Assembly (NCBI GenBank): GCA_013396915.1
Contig: VWZL01000728.1
Span: 868,001-932,000 of the forward strand
Source: Stercorarius parasiticus
Lineage: Eukaryota > Chordata > Aves > Charadriiformes > Stercorariidae
DNA length: 64,000 bases
Direction of reading: 5' to 3'
The position numbers were made by a program, and so were the translations under genes. Shown here piece after piece: positions 23,156 to 34,844 of this stretch (positions are counted from its first letter, which is position 1; each line of letters starts with the position of its first letter). The notes below the pieces were generated by a model, which did not search any database, was not told the DNA's origin, and saw only the letters and a list, made by a program, of their open reading frames with translations.

Positions 23156-23519
23156 GGGGGGGGGGCGCAAATTAAGAAAAAAGCCATTCATCCGTTTTTG
23201 AGCTCTGTAAGAAAGAAAAATATATTTTTCCCACTTCAGAAATACCTTGTGCTAATGTCTACATGGGGAGATGAGAAAAAGCGCAGTTAAAGCTGTCAAA
23301 GGCAATTTTTCTTACAGACTTAAGTGTTCCGTTACTTAAAAAAAAAAAAGAAAATGAGAAAAATAGAGGAACTTGAATTCAAATCTCCTTTAATGCAATA
23401 TTATGGCTGAGAATTTCAAAGTTGTAAAAGTAGGAAACTCAGAAGTACAGATTCTACATTATGCACATGGATTGTATAAAATAAGAGGCAAATCACCACT
23501 GCAGAAATCCAAAGCACTA
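23156..23519 (+). repeat. second copy (B2) of the block of about 350 bp
   Basis: Nearly identical to 21299-21660 apart from the length of the G-run and one substitution. It continues without a break into unique sequence from 23520, so this is the correctly placed copy. Confidence 0.93.
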
Positions 23520-23716
23520 CTGACTTTTGCAACCCTTTTAGGGTTGGCTGGGGCCCAGGGGCAGCTGGTCAGATGAAAATATCTACTCACTCCATACTGC
23601 AACCCTCACTGCAGTAGAAAACTTTCAGAGGTTTGACCTTGTGAGATCACTCTCCTTCTCTTACTCAACGGCTCAAAAAAATTCTTTGTTTGGACCTGAA
23701 ATATTCTTGCTGGCAG

Positions 23717-23900
23717 AGAATCACAGAATGGTTAGAGTTGGAAGGGACCTTAAAGATCATCTAGTTCCAACCCCCCTGCCATGGGCAGGGACACCTCCCA
23801 CTAGACCAGGCTGCTCAAAGCCCCATCCAGCCTGGCCTTGAACACTTCCACATCCACAACTTCTCTGGGCAACCTGATCCAGTGTCTCAACCCAAACCAC
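23717..23900 (-). mobile_element. CR1 LINE 3' end
   Basis: The sequence 'agaatcacagaatggttaga' followed by 'gttggaagggaccttaaaga' is the reverse complement of the CR1 3' end, continuing through 'ccatgggcagggacacctcc' and 'ctctgggcaacctgatccag'. The copy is truncated to about 185 bp, lies on the minus strand and carries only the last part of the ORF2 tail (LDGALSSLV). Confidence 0.92.
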
Positions 23901-26469
23901 TGTTTACATCCTTTCTCATAGCAATGATGGTTATGACAACTGGACTTGTGACTGACCTTTAAACTGGGACTGCTTTTAAGATCAGGATTTGGGATGCTGT
24001 AACCCAGGAGACAGATCCTTTTCACTCTTGCATGACAAAGGATAGATTTAAAGAGAACACTCAGTGCCTTGCCCTGTCAGCACGTCCATTGGCTCTCTCT
24101 GACATCACAAGAACATCTGGGACCCAAAACCTGGAGGTAGAAAAGCGACAAGGGACAGAGCCTCATATTTTATGAACATACTCTGTAGCTCTGCAGCGTC
24201 TCCAGATGACCTTAAGGGAATTTCACATACACGGGCTGTAGGGTTGTCTTCCACATTGCACTGAAATATCAAAAACTGCCCACCACTACAGAACAGTCCC
24301 ACTGACTGTTCCTGGATTGGCACATTCTCAGTTGAGCACCAGAAGTTTATCAAAACTTCCAAAAATCCTTCTGTCCCTTGAGGACCATATGAGGGAATGG
24401 CTATGCAGTGAGACAAAGGAATAATGCAAACTGACTAAACAAGATCTCCAATGGCCATTATGCAAGGTCTGCAATAGCTTTGTTCTCCTCTTTACTATCT
24501 CAAGAGCCCCGGATTTCCATCAGAATAATCTCCTCTCCCTCACCAATCACACCATAAGGTCCTGTCTTCATGAAAACCATGAAGTCACACGGGCAGGACT
24601 TCAGACACTCCTCACCCCCTTGCCACTCCTTGCATCTGTCTCTCTAGCATCTGTTATGACTGTGCAATAAAACCTAAGATTGGCAACTGCTCTGAAATGA
24701 AAACATGGGTTGGAGATGGGCCAGGCACAACAGCTTGTCCTGTTTTATTAGAGCCTAGACTAGGAAGGGCAATAGTCTCTGGATGGCAGTAAGGTCATCT
24801 CCACAATTTCCAGTGTGAGTTCTCTCTCTGTGCTGTGATCCTTCAGTGAACAAACCCAACTCCATTCCAAATTTCATGATATGATGGCTGCAAACTCATC
24901 ATTAAGAAAATTCTAATGCCCACATCAGCCTCCAAAACAGAGGACTGTAACATAAGCTAGGTTCGTAAGTCACCTGTTCTACTTTTGTGGCTGTGCAGAA
25001 GTTCATCATGACAAGCGCCTGCTGCAAAGGGACAACAAAGTTTAAAGACAAACAGCAACATGTTTTTCATGAGAAAATGTTGAGCTGGCAAAGGATTAGA
25101 GCTCCAAGTGCTACCAGAGGCTGAAGCATGGTGTGGACCAGAGGACTGATTCAAGTTGATGGTGTCAGGGTATCAACTCTGTAGAGGTTCTTTGTCTTAC
25201 CTGGCAAGATGCACAGGTAGGAAAAGGCGAGCAGCAAGTAGCTGTGACAGACTAAAGAACAAATCCAAAGGCCCGTTTTGCCTTTGCTATTTTATGATTG
25301 TCCTTTCACAAAGGTGATCATCTACAAACTACTTCTTATAAAGCTCGTTCCAAAACAGAAATATTTCTCTGGGCCTTTTTACAGCAGGACCGACAATAAG
25401 TGCTCCAAAGATAATCTTCAGCAAACCTAGTTATTGGAACAGTGCAACCTGTTGTAAATTCACATATACAACATAGCAGAATGAAGGTACTCTCCACTCC
25501 AGCCTTTCAAAAGACAATTGATAGAGGTCTCTCCAGTAACTACACCAGGACAAGACTGATTCCAACAGCTCCACAGACCCCCCCCCCAAAACTACCGCAG
25601 TCAGAGCAGCTCTCATTAGAAAATCGATGCTACAACAAAACAGGCATCAGGGGCTCAGCCTTGAACCAAGCTGTCAGAGCGCCACAGAGTCCTCTACTGC
25701 ATCGAAGAGCTCAAGTCATCTCTCATGGATTGTTGCATTTTGTTTTTCTTAAAGCCCTAGCTCTTAGAGGCCAGTGATGACTTAAAAGAAAACAACAAAC
25801 CAAACCAAATCCAATCTCAGTTCCTACTTTTCTGAATTCAGAGGGTGACTTCTAAAATACACTCAGAACTCCACTTAAAGTCTTTGACTTCTACCTCCCA
25901 AGACACTCCACATCTCATACACTTTTTTTTTTTACACACATGTAGAAACAACTGTCCAGCTACGTTTCTGTTTCTACATAATGGTTTTAAACTCCATTGC
26001 ATTTTTTTTTTCTCCCCCCAAGAAGACAGAAAATTGACTCAGGATGTTTTAGATGCCTCAGATTAGCAATGCTACAGTCAGAATAGCACAGAGCACTCTT
26101 GAACAGCTATCACTAGTACTTGCAGGTGCCATGAGCCCTTCACATTCAAGAATACTCAATTTACATTCAAGCATAAAGGAAATATAAAACCAACTTGATT
26201 CACGCACTCTCACATCGAGAACACAGGGTATTTTTAGAGCAACAGCTTAGCATTCACAGCACGCGTAGCATTCTTGATTAAACAAGAGATCCGCACGAAC
26301 ATAATAAACCTGTAATTTTATTGGCCAAGCACTATGGAAACAATTTAGAATACACGGATTGCAATGTTAAGCAAACTGCAGCCCATGTATAACACCCATG
26401 AATTATAGCAGTTTGGCAATGAGCTGACCAGTTGCTTCTCACAGCCTTTAATAACAATCATCCACATCT
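23901..26469. other. non-coding stretch, no feature recognised with confidence
   Basis: A 103-codon minus-strand frame at 24105-24416 is unexplained but has no gene context. Two small splice-bounded open segments lie on the minus strand: 24974-25021 (48 nt, strong acceptor tgttgtccctttgcag) and 25201-25251 (51 nt, strong acceptor and donor). Both are too short to call as exons. A C9 run lies near 25579, and a T-rich pair of runs is at 25923-26015. Confidence 0.45.
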
Positions 26470-26690
26470 CCACAGCACAATAGAAATTAGAGATGCAAGA
26501 GGCCTATTAGCTCATCCAGAAAATACAGGATTGTTCCCTATGGGATAATTGCTAATACTCTGTCCAAAGTAGATTTAAAGCTGTAAAGCAAGGTAGCCTC
26601 TTTAGCAAGATTACTCAGAGTGGCTAAGAACTCAATTCCATAAAGCTTTTTCTAGACATTAAATTTAAATATTTCCTAATGTTAAAGCTA
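26470..26690 (-). mobile_element. ancient CR1-type LINE remnant
   Basis: The minus-strand text follows the old amniote CR1 3' region: 'gatgcaagaggcctattagc' then 'tcatccag' (consensus 'tagtccag'), a degenerate middle, and 'aaatatttcctaatgttaa' where the family has 'aagtttttcctgatgttcaac'. Many substitutions and a missing terminal repeat indicate great age. Confidence 0.5.
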
Positions 26691-28844
26691 GTCCAAGGAG
26701 CCTGGTCTCCTTTGGATTCCCCTCTAGTCAGTCAAGAGAGGGGAGGATCGGTCCCTTTTTGCTACAGAGCAGCAGCATATAGAGACTGATGTTTTTTGAC
26801 TAACAGCCTTCACAAGCAGTTCTCCCCTCCATCCAGCTAGTCCTTGCCATCTCTTGCCCATAACAGTACACTCAGCACCACCTCTTCTCTTTGCTCACTA
26901 CACAGGTACATGGATTCATGCCCCCCTTTCCACCTCACAAGTCCTTTGGCTACATATGCATCTGCGGATTTCAGTCTAAATATTCATTCAGTAAATCAGA
27001 TCTTCCAACTCACTGAACACTCCCATCACGTGTCTGTGGACTACATCCACTTCAGCCATACCTCAGTGGGGACATGTGGCAACACCACTAGCCCAAGGAC
27101 TGGCAGCTCTAATGCAAGGGACGGTACTTCACTGTGTCCTGTACTAGGGCAGGGACTCTGGTACAAGGCTCTGTTGAGAAGTTTTTCAAGCCAGGGACAA
27201 AGGAAAAGAGCACGGACAAAGCAAGCTTCTTGGGTTTTACATCTCTAACTTTATTTCTCTGAGAGAAGTTTCTTCTGAACTTGCTTCTACCACTCTTCCA
27301 AAACTTCCAGTAAAAACTAACATGCCCATGACCAACAAACCCTCTGGGATTTCCAGACACTTGATCCCCACTCTTACACGCACTACAAAATTCATAGCTA
27401 TTAACTGAATTGTTGCTAATGTTGGTCATATTCTTCTTGTTTAGTATAAGCATTGAATGACTGCCCTAACTACTTCTCTAAAATAAGCCCTGATCTCTAC
27501 TATCTCCAATATCCAGAGACATTTGCAAGCAGTATTTCAACAAGCCACCTGCATACGCTCCCTCCATGAGCTCGTTACACTGTCATAGGAAGGCAGGACT
27601 AGAAGGGACAACATTTTGTCTAGAGCAATCCACAGAACCCCATGTGTCCCCTCCCTGCAAATCCCAAGACGCTTCCCAACTCCTCTGAACAAATTTCAGC
27701 CCTTCACTGCAAAAGCGACAAAACTATCTTGTAATGTACCATAGGAAGTCAGGAAAAGAAAAGTCAAGGGCACTGCCACTGTCCTCCATCCTTGCAATAA
27801 TGAGGAATCTGAGAAATGGCAAGATTATTGTCTTAAGTGGGCCACAGAGAACAGTAAACCATGTCAGATACACAGCATCTCTCTGCTCCCTAGCTGAATG
27901 AGGAGACACTTTTTAAACATTCTACTATTTTAACATGCTTTCCAAAACACATTTTCACAATAAGAATTGTCAAGTGTTTGCTTGCATTGGCATTTTCAGG
28001 TAGAGATCAGGGCACCCAAAGAAATAATATATATAAGGAACAAGAGCTGAACTAACTGTTCTCTGTTATAGACCTCCCCTGTTCCACTCAGAAAGTGACC
28101 ATGTTACAGTAAGAGTAATGCGTATATATCTAACACAGTACTATAAAATCCTTCAGGACAAAAATCTCAAAGAGGCAGTGATTGATTATTTCTGCCACAA
28201 GAAAAAAAAAATACAGTTTGAGGATGTAAGAGAAAGTTCTTTCTAACTTGAAGAATTACCTTCCTTTTGGGAAAGACGAACCACCCATAATGACAGAGGA
28301 AAATCTTTGGAAGTAGTAGCAGAAAAAGACATTAGAAGTGGCAATCACCATGTCAGACACACTACTCTGCAGGAAAAGGGAAGAATGGCCAGATAATGAA
28401 ATTACAAAGCATTGAAAATGTCAAAGAGCGACAGTACTCTACCATCATTCATGGGTTATATGAGGCATTAACATGCTGATATCCCATTCCAGTGACAAAG
28501 ATGGCAACAAGAACAGTAAATAGTCCACAATGAATCTCTTGCTGAGACCAGGAATTTAATGAAACAGGGAGACGGGCAGAAAATGAATCTTACTTCCACT
28601 GTGCAGCCTTCAAACTGGAAGCTGCAGGCCCTGTTCAGAAATAGTAATAGCTCAGGGATGCATTATTTGACTTCCCTTATCTATGATCCCCCTATACTTA
28701 TGAGTCATCACCACAAAAAGGGGTATCAGGTCTCACTAACAACACCAACCTTGTTGGCAGGCGATGACACATAAGCTGCATTAAGGGAATTTTCAGTGAG
28801 GTATAAAGAAGGGGGAAAAAAAGTCCTTCACAATCAACTGCTAC
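26691..28844. other. non-coding stretch with one faint CR1 trace
   Basis: At 27583-27630 'tcataggaaggcaggactag' followed by 'aagggac' faintly resembles a reversed CR1 3' end, but the rest does not follow. Frames of 114-134 codons at 26844-27453 overlap on opposite strands and have no splice or promoter context. Otherwise nothing is recognised. Confidence 0.45.
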
Positions 28845-29040
28845 ATCGGGGACCCAGTGAGGTTGAGGGATCTCTGTTCTTGGAGGTATTCAGAACTCGA
28901 CTGGACAAGACTCTGAGCAGCTTGATCTAACATCATGGCTTGATCCAACTTTGAAGCTGATCTGAGCAGGAGCTGGACCAGAAGACCTACAGAGCCCCCT
29001 CTACCCCGTCCTTGCCTCCCCCCCCCATCTAAATCACTGT
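28845..29040 (+). mobile_element. degenerate CR1 LINE 3' fragment
   Basis: Plus-strand order matches CR1: 'gaggttgagggatctctgtt' and 'cttggaggtattcagaactcg' then 'actggacaagactctgagca', 'cttgatctaacatcatggct', and 'ggagctggaccagaagacct' followed by 'acagag'. The terminal ATTCTATGAT repeat is replaced by a C-rich run and 'atctaaatcactgta'. It is an older copy than those at 30.7 and 40.3 kb. Confidence 0.75.
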
Positions 29041-30657
29041 ACAATTTAATGAGCTATGCTCCCTTCAAATAAAAATACCATTGATCAATACAAGTAGCAC
29101 AAGCAATCATGCAGCAGTAAAGCCAGAGGACCCTGTGTCTATCATGCAATGCATTTTTCTAATTTGCTTAACATAGCTGATCACTATTAAAAAAAAAAAA
29201 AAAGTCCTCTACCACCATTCCCCCTATAAAAAGGGAAAAAAGACGAGTCAAGGTGAGTGAAAGTGTACAGTCTGTTTATGGAAACCCACTTCTGGAGACA
29301 GTCTGGTGGGTTGTAACACAGCTTGGGACAAACACAAATGAACTGTCAGATCCCCAACAGCTCCATCTGGAGCCTACATGTATACCTCTACACATCCTCT
29401 CCAGACATGGCAACCCAGCAGGGCAGGGCAGGGCAGCACCATCCTTGCAGTACCACACAAAGCAACCAAGGCTGTGCTAGGACCATTTCCTCTACAGAGT
29501 TAGACTGCAGCAGAAATTCCGCACTGTACCCCAAAACTCCAAATTCTGAGGTTCTTCCTAGGTGTGGTAATGAAATGGTTCTATTTTCAGCCCAACCTCA
29601 TAAACTCTCCTATTGGAGGACTGGGAGCAAGATGACTTCAAAAGGTCTGATAAGGTCAGAGCAAAAGAGCAGCTGATAAGGCTATCTGGCCTCCACACTG
29701 CTTTCTTACAGAGCTTGGATTTTCTGTTTCAAAATTGTATTTCAGAACCAAGTTCACCTAAATTTAATCAGGAACGTATCTTTGAAACACAAAAAGCAAA
29801 ATGAACAAAAACCCCATTCACTTAATTTAATCTGCAAAACATAAATAAAGTGGTTTCCTCATTCCATCAAGCAGATGCAAATTTAATTTCAGATCATTCA
29901 AATTTTTTTTCTGTAAACAAACAAATAAAAAAAACTAAGCATGGGAAAAGAAACCCTTGGAAACACTACCTCTTATCGCATATAGTGTGTGCCTCCCTCT
30001 CTCTGCTGGCCCATAACACATTTTATACTATAGTTTTCAAAGGCTGCTGGAATTCAATCTGCTAAAGGTGTGCAATAAATGAGGCTTTGCAAAGTGCATA
30101 TGTTCAGTAAGCACGAGTATCTGGACATCTGTGCAGAGGAGTGATTCATTGAGAGATGTGTGTAAGACAAAAGACCCATCCCTACTGATTTCAGGAAGGC
30201 CAAGTTTTCATCACAGTTTATTGGCAGCCAACCTGCCAGACAACAAACTTAACCAACCTGTGAAACAAAAATCTTTCCACCCATCATTCCTTTCCTGCTA
30301 CACAAGTGGATTTTGCATCATGCCCAGAAAGTAAAGTTCACCAGTTGCCCGATTAAGGTATGGAGATGATCTATCACCTCAGGGCATTCTTAAACACGAC
30401 CATCTTGTTCATTACAAGGGCATAACGTTCTTCTCTCTCCACTGAGCATTAGCCATGGATCATGTAGCAAGAGGCAGCCTTGGAAGTAGGTAGATGGATG
30501 TTCAACTGTTGCAAGCTTCATGGTCATATAACCAATATCTTATGGAGATCTACGGACAGGCAGTACAGACCTTGGCAATGTCTTTGTGACTCAATGCCCA
30601 TCTGCAGAACAAATGAACAATAGCCATCTTTGAACTGCAGCCTACATTCCTAATTCA
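29041..30657. other. non-coding stretch, no feature recognised
   Basis: Contains a poly(A) run at 29188-29203 and a short (GGGCA)3 repeat near 29420-29436. Overlapping frames around 29253-29804 have no splice or start context. Nothing else is recognised. Confidence 0.5.
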
Positions 30658-30884
30658 CACAGAATCACACAGAATGGTAGGGGTTGGAAGGGACCTCTGG
30701 AGATCATCTAGTCCAACCCCCCTGCCAGAGCAGGGTCACCTAGAGCAGGTTGCACAGGAACACATCCGGTGGGTTTTGAATATCTCTAGAGAAGGAGACT
30801 CCACAGCCTCTCTGGGCAGCCTGTTCCAGTGCTCTGTCACCCTCAAAGTAAAGAGGTTTTTCCTCACGTTCAGGTGGAAAACAT
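30658..30884 (-). mobile_element. CR1 LINE 3' end, moderately young
   Basis: The sequence 'agaatggtaggggttggaag' followed by 'ggacctctggagatcatcta', then 'gcaggttgcacaggaacaca' and 'ctctgggcagcctgttccag', is the reverse complement of a common avian CR1 subfamily 3' end. The element lies on the minus strand, is 5'-truncated to about 225 bp and ends at 'cacgttcaggtgg'. It belongs to the same subfamily as the plus-strand copy at 40238-40407. Confidence 0.93.
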
Positions 30885-32644
30885 AAGGAAAAACTTACAC
30901 CTGGCAACATCCAGGCCTGGCTGAGATAGCACTTACCTGTCAAAACACATAAGAAACAGCAAACGGCACTTTTTGAACCTAGAATCAGTTTCACATTCCA
31001 CCTATTGCGACTCACTGCTCCCTCCGCAGGAGTCACTCTTGAGATCTGGACAACACACGGATTTGTCTGTGTGCCTTGCATTTATCGAGTCCATGAAATG
31101 ACTGCCCAAAGTGGGCATTACATCAGAAGAGGAATCTGTGTTGAGACTGAATAAAGGTGAGTTTGCTTTAAAGTGAGATCACACCTGTTTTGCCCCTGCT
31201 GCACAAGTCAAGATTACTCTGGGGCTACCCTATAAGGAATTTAGGACCTAGGGGTGCAGTCTGGACACTTCAAACATATGCATGAAGGCAACACAGCGCA
31301 TTGACAATTTCAAGTTGTTTCTAAAAGCTGCCACTAGAAGGGGAATGTGAAGTTCCCTCTGTTTTGCCCATATCTCATTTCTTACACAGATGTTCTCAAT
31401 CTTCTTCCAAACACACACCTGAGGTGCAGCAACAGTTTCCTGCTAGTTAGTAGTATTGCTATCCTGCACAAAGCTGTTAGATGCCCAGCCCATTGGGACT
31501 GTAGTGGCTGGCTGACTTCACAGGAACATCAGAGAGCAATAACACAACCTGGACAGTGTGCAACTACAGCCTTAGATGGAGGGAACATGGCAGAAAACAC
31601 CAAAACGAAGCAGAACTCACAAAGAAGGGTGATTTGACAGTGAACTGCCACTTCTGCACCAAGCCTGGATGAGGAGACTACCCTCCTCACAAAGCGGAAA
31701 CACCAGCAGATCCAGTGGGCATCTAGGAATTACACTACTCTGAACAGAAGCAAGCACCACTGGGAAGGTGGAAAGCAGAGACCCATCTAACTGTCTCTGA
31801 GCTGCGCTCCACTAAGATCAGCTGAGGTCCCTCACTGCTCTCCCACCTCTTGCTGTCATGACTCATGTCATGGCTGAGCTCTCCTCCTCAGCTGGAAATT
31901 CAGCCTCCTGCCTCTGCCCACCCCTCATTCCCCCACTGGCCTTGTTGCCACTTAATACCACACACACACACACAGTCCCCACTTCTCCCACTGCCGTATG
32001 CAGCTTAATCCAGTCCTCACTGCAGCTTTCCCTGCACAGCCTACTTAAGCTTGTTTTTCTTATCATTCTTCTCACAGTCTGAAGTAAAGATGTCATCACC
32101 ATAGCTGTGGTGTTATCCTCCAGAAATTACTTTGTCACAGGGAAAAGTGCAAAAATACAATTACTTGCTTTAGCTACAGTAGCTTAAAGAGACCCAGTTT
32201 TGAAGTGCTTCCTATTTTCCAGGAAAAGACTGAAAAGTTGTACCTGTATGTATAGCAATCGGAAAGTACTTGCACATTTCCTTAAAGAAAAACCATGAAA
32301 ATGATATCAGGTCTTATCTGCCAGAATCATATAGTATTTCTGTCTCAAAAGCCTAAACAGAAAAAACACGACAAGCCACCCCAAAGTTTCTTGTTATTTA
32401 ACAAGCCTGAAGGAAAGGCCAAGCTACACACCAATTCTTGCAAATCGAGATTTCATTGACACCGATGGAGACATGGAACTGGAACCAACACCTGCTGCCA
32501 CTGCTGCAACAAGTAACAAACCTGGAGGATCATTCAGGTTTGGAAGCGTAGAACAATTGAGTAGAACAAAGTGACATCTGGAGCGGCTACCTAACCAATC
32601 CCCATTCCCCAGGCAGGATCTTACTTCCTCTGAACCACTCCCAA
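30885..32644. other. non-coding stretch with a short CA repeat
   Basis: A (CA)8 microsatellite lies at 31959-31974. A perfect donor-like sequence on the minus strand at 30931-30936 (acttac) follows a 42-nt segment that is open in two frames, too short to call. Nothing else is recognised. Confidence 0.5.
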
Positions 32645-32960
32645 GAGACATTTACCTAGTCTATTTTAAAGATCTCTGATGCCAGAAACACTACAACCTC
32701 CAAAGGATCTATACCAGCCTTTACTCTCCTTACCTGTTTCATATGAACTAACTCTTTCTTGTTATACTTTAAGCATAGAATTTCTCATCCAATCCTTCAC
32801 AGATATAGGGAAAAGACTATTAGCTTAAACAACTGCCTTTTATGCTCTTATCATCCCTCTTCAGTTTCCTCCTCTTTAGCTAAACAACTCCCATCCATTC
32901 AAGATTTCCTTGTAAACCAGGTTATCTTGTGTTTGACCATATTAATTCGTCTCTTTTAGG
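32645..32960 (-). mobile_element. ancient CR1-type LINE remnant
   Basis: Read against the reversed amniote CR1 theme, the order is kept over about 300 bp: 'gcatagaatttctcatccaa' (consensus 'cccatgatttctcatctta'), 'ccttttatgctcttatcatc' then 'cctcttcag', 'tttagctaaacaactcccat', and 'gtttgaccatattaattcgtc'. The copy is heavily mutated with no open frame, on the minus strand. Confidence 0.6.
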
Positions 32961-34266
32961 TTATCTCAAAATCATCTTTATCTTTCATTAAGTGAACTTA
33001 GACTGGCCACAGAGCTACTGCTGAGGCCTTACTTGCATTGAGTGCACTGCAAGGATTACTTTGTGTATTTTATAGACTACATATAATCCTGCTCATTGAA
33101 GCAACAGGGCATTTGCTTCCTGGGAATGAACACTCTCCCCTCTGCAAAACTACCCTCAGTGTACTGCGGAGTTTAGTTGCTAAAGGAGAGACTGACAAGA
33201 GTGAGAGCAAGCCAGAGGAAGGGAAAAGTTGGAGTAAATATTTGTGTATTTGCTGGCAGTAACATTGTCAGGACTGTTGTGCAGAGGGAGAGAGATTTTC
33301 AGGAGCTCATCGCTTCCCTTAGAACAAAAGATGAACACACCTCTGGGATGGGACAAAAAAAAAGAATTAGCTTAGTAAGAGGCAGGAGGGTGAAGAAAGG
33401 CAACTCTCGTCAAATAGTCTGAGTGAGAATCAAATCCAGGCTGGCTTTTTGTGCTAAGTATATAGGAGGAACAAGTTTTCCAAGACTACATGCCACAAGA
33501 CAGTACACTAAGGAAAAGGAGAATGAAATACACTGCAAACGCAAATGGAAAGGGCCCAACCCACAAACTTCAAAGCAGAAAGCCCACTTCCTAGCATTCA
33601 GGGCATTAAATAGGGTTCTGTTATTGACCCCTTTCTAATACAATGAGGCTAGATTACTGTCTGACCTGCTTTGTTTCAGAAGTAAAAGATGACCCAGTAA
33701 AGTCTGCTGGTCTAAGTGGCCCAAAAGAAAAGCCAGAGGACATAGCAGAGAACCTTACAGGTTCTCATGCAAGCAACTGAGAGCCCAGGCTAGACTTACC
33801 TTCCTCTTCTCCCTCCTCCAGCCCAATCAAACTCCCTTTCAGTCCTCAACGAATATTTTAGTGAACAAATTGAGTGCTACCTAGTTGTACAGATATTTCA
33901 GCAATGGGATTTAAAGAATCCCCGTCAGATATGGCAGGCATCAAGAATCACTGTCACCCTGTCCTCACATAGAAAGGAATCAAGAAGCCAGGAAGTAACA
34001 GGAAAACATGGCCAGTGGGTGAACAAAACAATCAAAGATGACAATGCCGGAGAAAAAGCAGAGAAATAGCTGGATTATGCTCCAATATCCAAGCTCTGGA
34101 AAGGCCAAAGCAACTTTGTCATTAGCAGAGAAGACAGTGCTTCCTGATATACAGCCCTAACAAATCTATGTGGTATAAATGCAATTTATGTGGACTATAA
34201 TGTAGTTAATTTATCCCCGCAAAGGAAGGCGACACTGTAACTCACTAGACAGGTTCTAGTTCTTAC

Positions 34267-34344
34267 CGTCACTTGTGGTGATAAATTCAGCCCAAATTTC
34301 TGTACCTGACTTTTAATTTCTGGGTAGCTTAAGCCATTCAGACA
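34267..34344 (-). CDS. weak candidate coding exon (78 nt)
   Basis: On the minus strand 'cacattaaggttag' is followed by 26 open codons and a good donor ACG|GTAAGAAC. The peptide begins CLNGLSYPEI and ends GLNLSPQVT; it starts and ends on codon boundaries. It is one of several splice-bounded open segments on this strand and may be chance. An acceptor further in, after 'ctaccc' or 'aaagt', is also possible. I do not recognise the peptide. Confidence 0.2.
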
Positions 34345-34818
34345 CTAACCTTAATGTGACAGTCTCCGTGGCAATCCAGAAATGACACATATCCAGACAT
34401 ATTTTTTTAATTGTGGTTCTCTTCCCCCCCCTTCCTTTTTTTCTCCTCTCTGGTACTCATGACAAGCATCAGACTGACAAGAGTAGAGAACAAGCCATTT
34501 ATTTGCTGTCACAACAGATATGTAGTGCAGGGCTAGTTGCCTATGCATCATTCCCTGCCAGTGTGCATCAGCCTTGGCTCAGGGGGACCCATCTCCATGA
34601 GTAAGAGCACAAATCAATTTTTCATGACGGTTCAGAGTCAGCCTCTCTCTTGACACCAACCATTTCTACCAGCTGCACTGGTAGGTTCTGTCACATGGAT
34701 GTCTATCCACTAGAAAGTGGACTCAAACTACACAAATCAGCTGATCTAAGACACTTCCTTATTTCCAATTCCACAAAAAAAAGCCAAAGTGTTTTCATCA
34801 GCAAAACATCTGAAGCTG

Positions 34819-34844
34819 GTTTTTTTGTTTGTTTGTTTGTTTTT
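34819..34844 (+). repeat. (GTTT)n microsatellite
   Basis: A T-run is followed by four GTTT units. Low-complexity sequence without an assigned role. Confidence 0.85.

Noticed and set aside
27583..27630. Possible reversed CR1 3' end (tcataggaaggcaggactag)
   Set aside because: Only about 25 bp can be matched and the following sequence does not keep the CR1 order.
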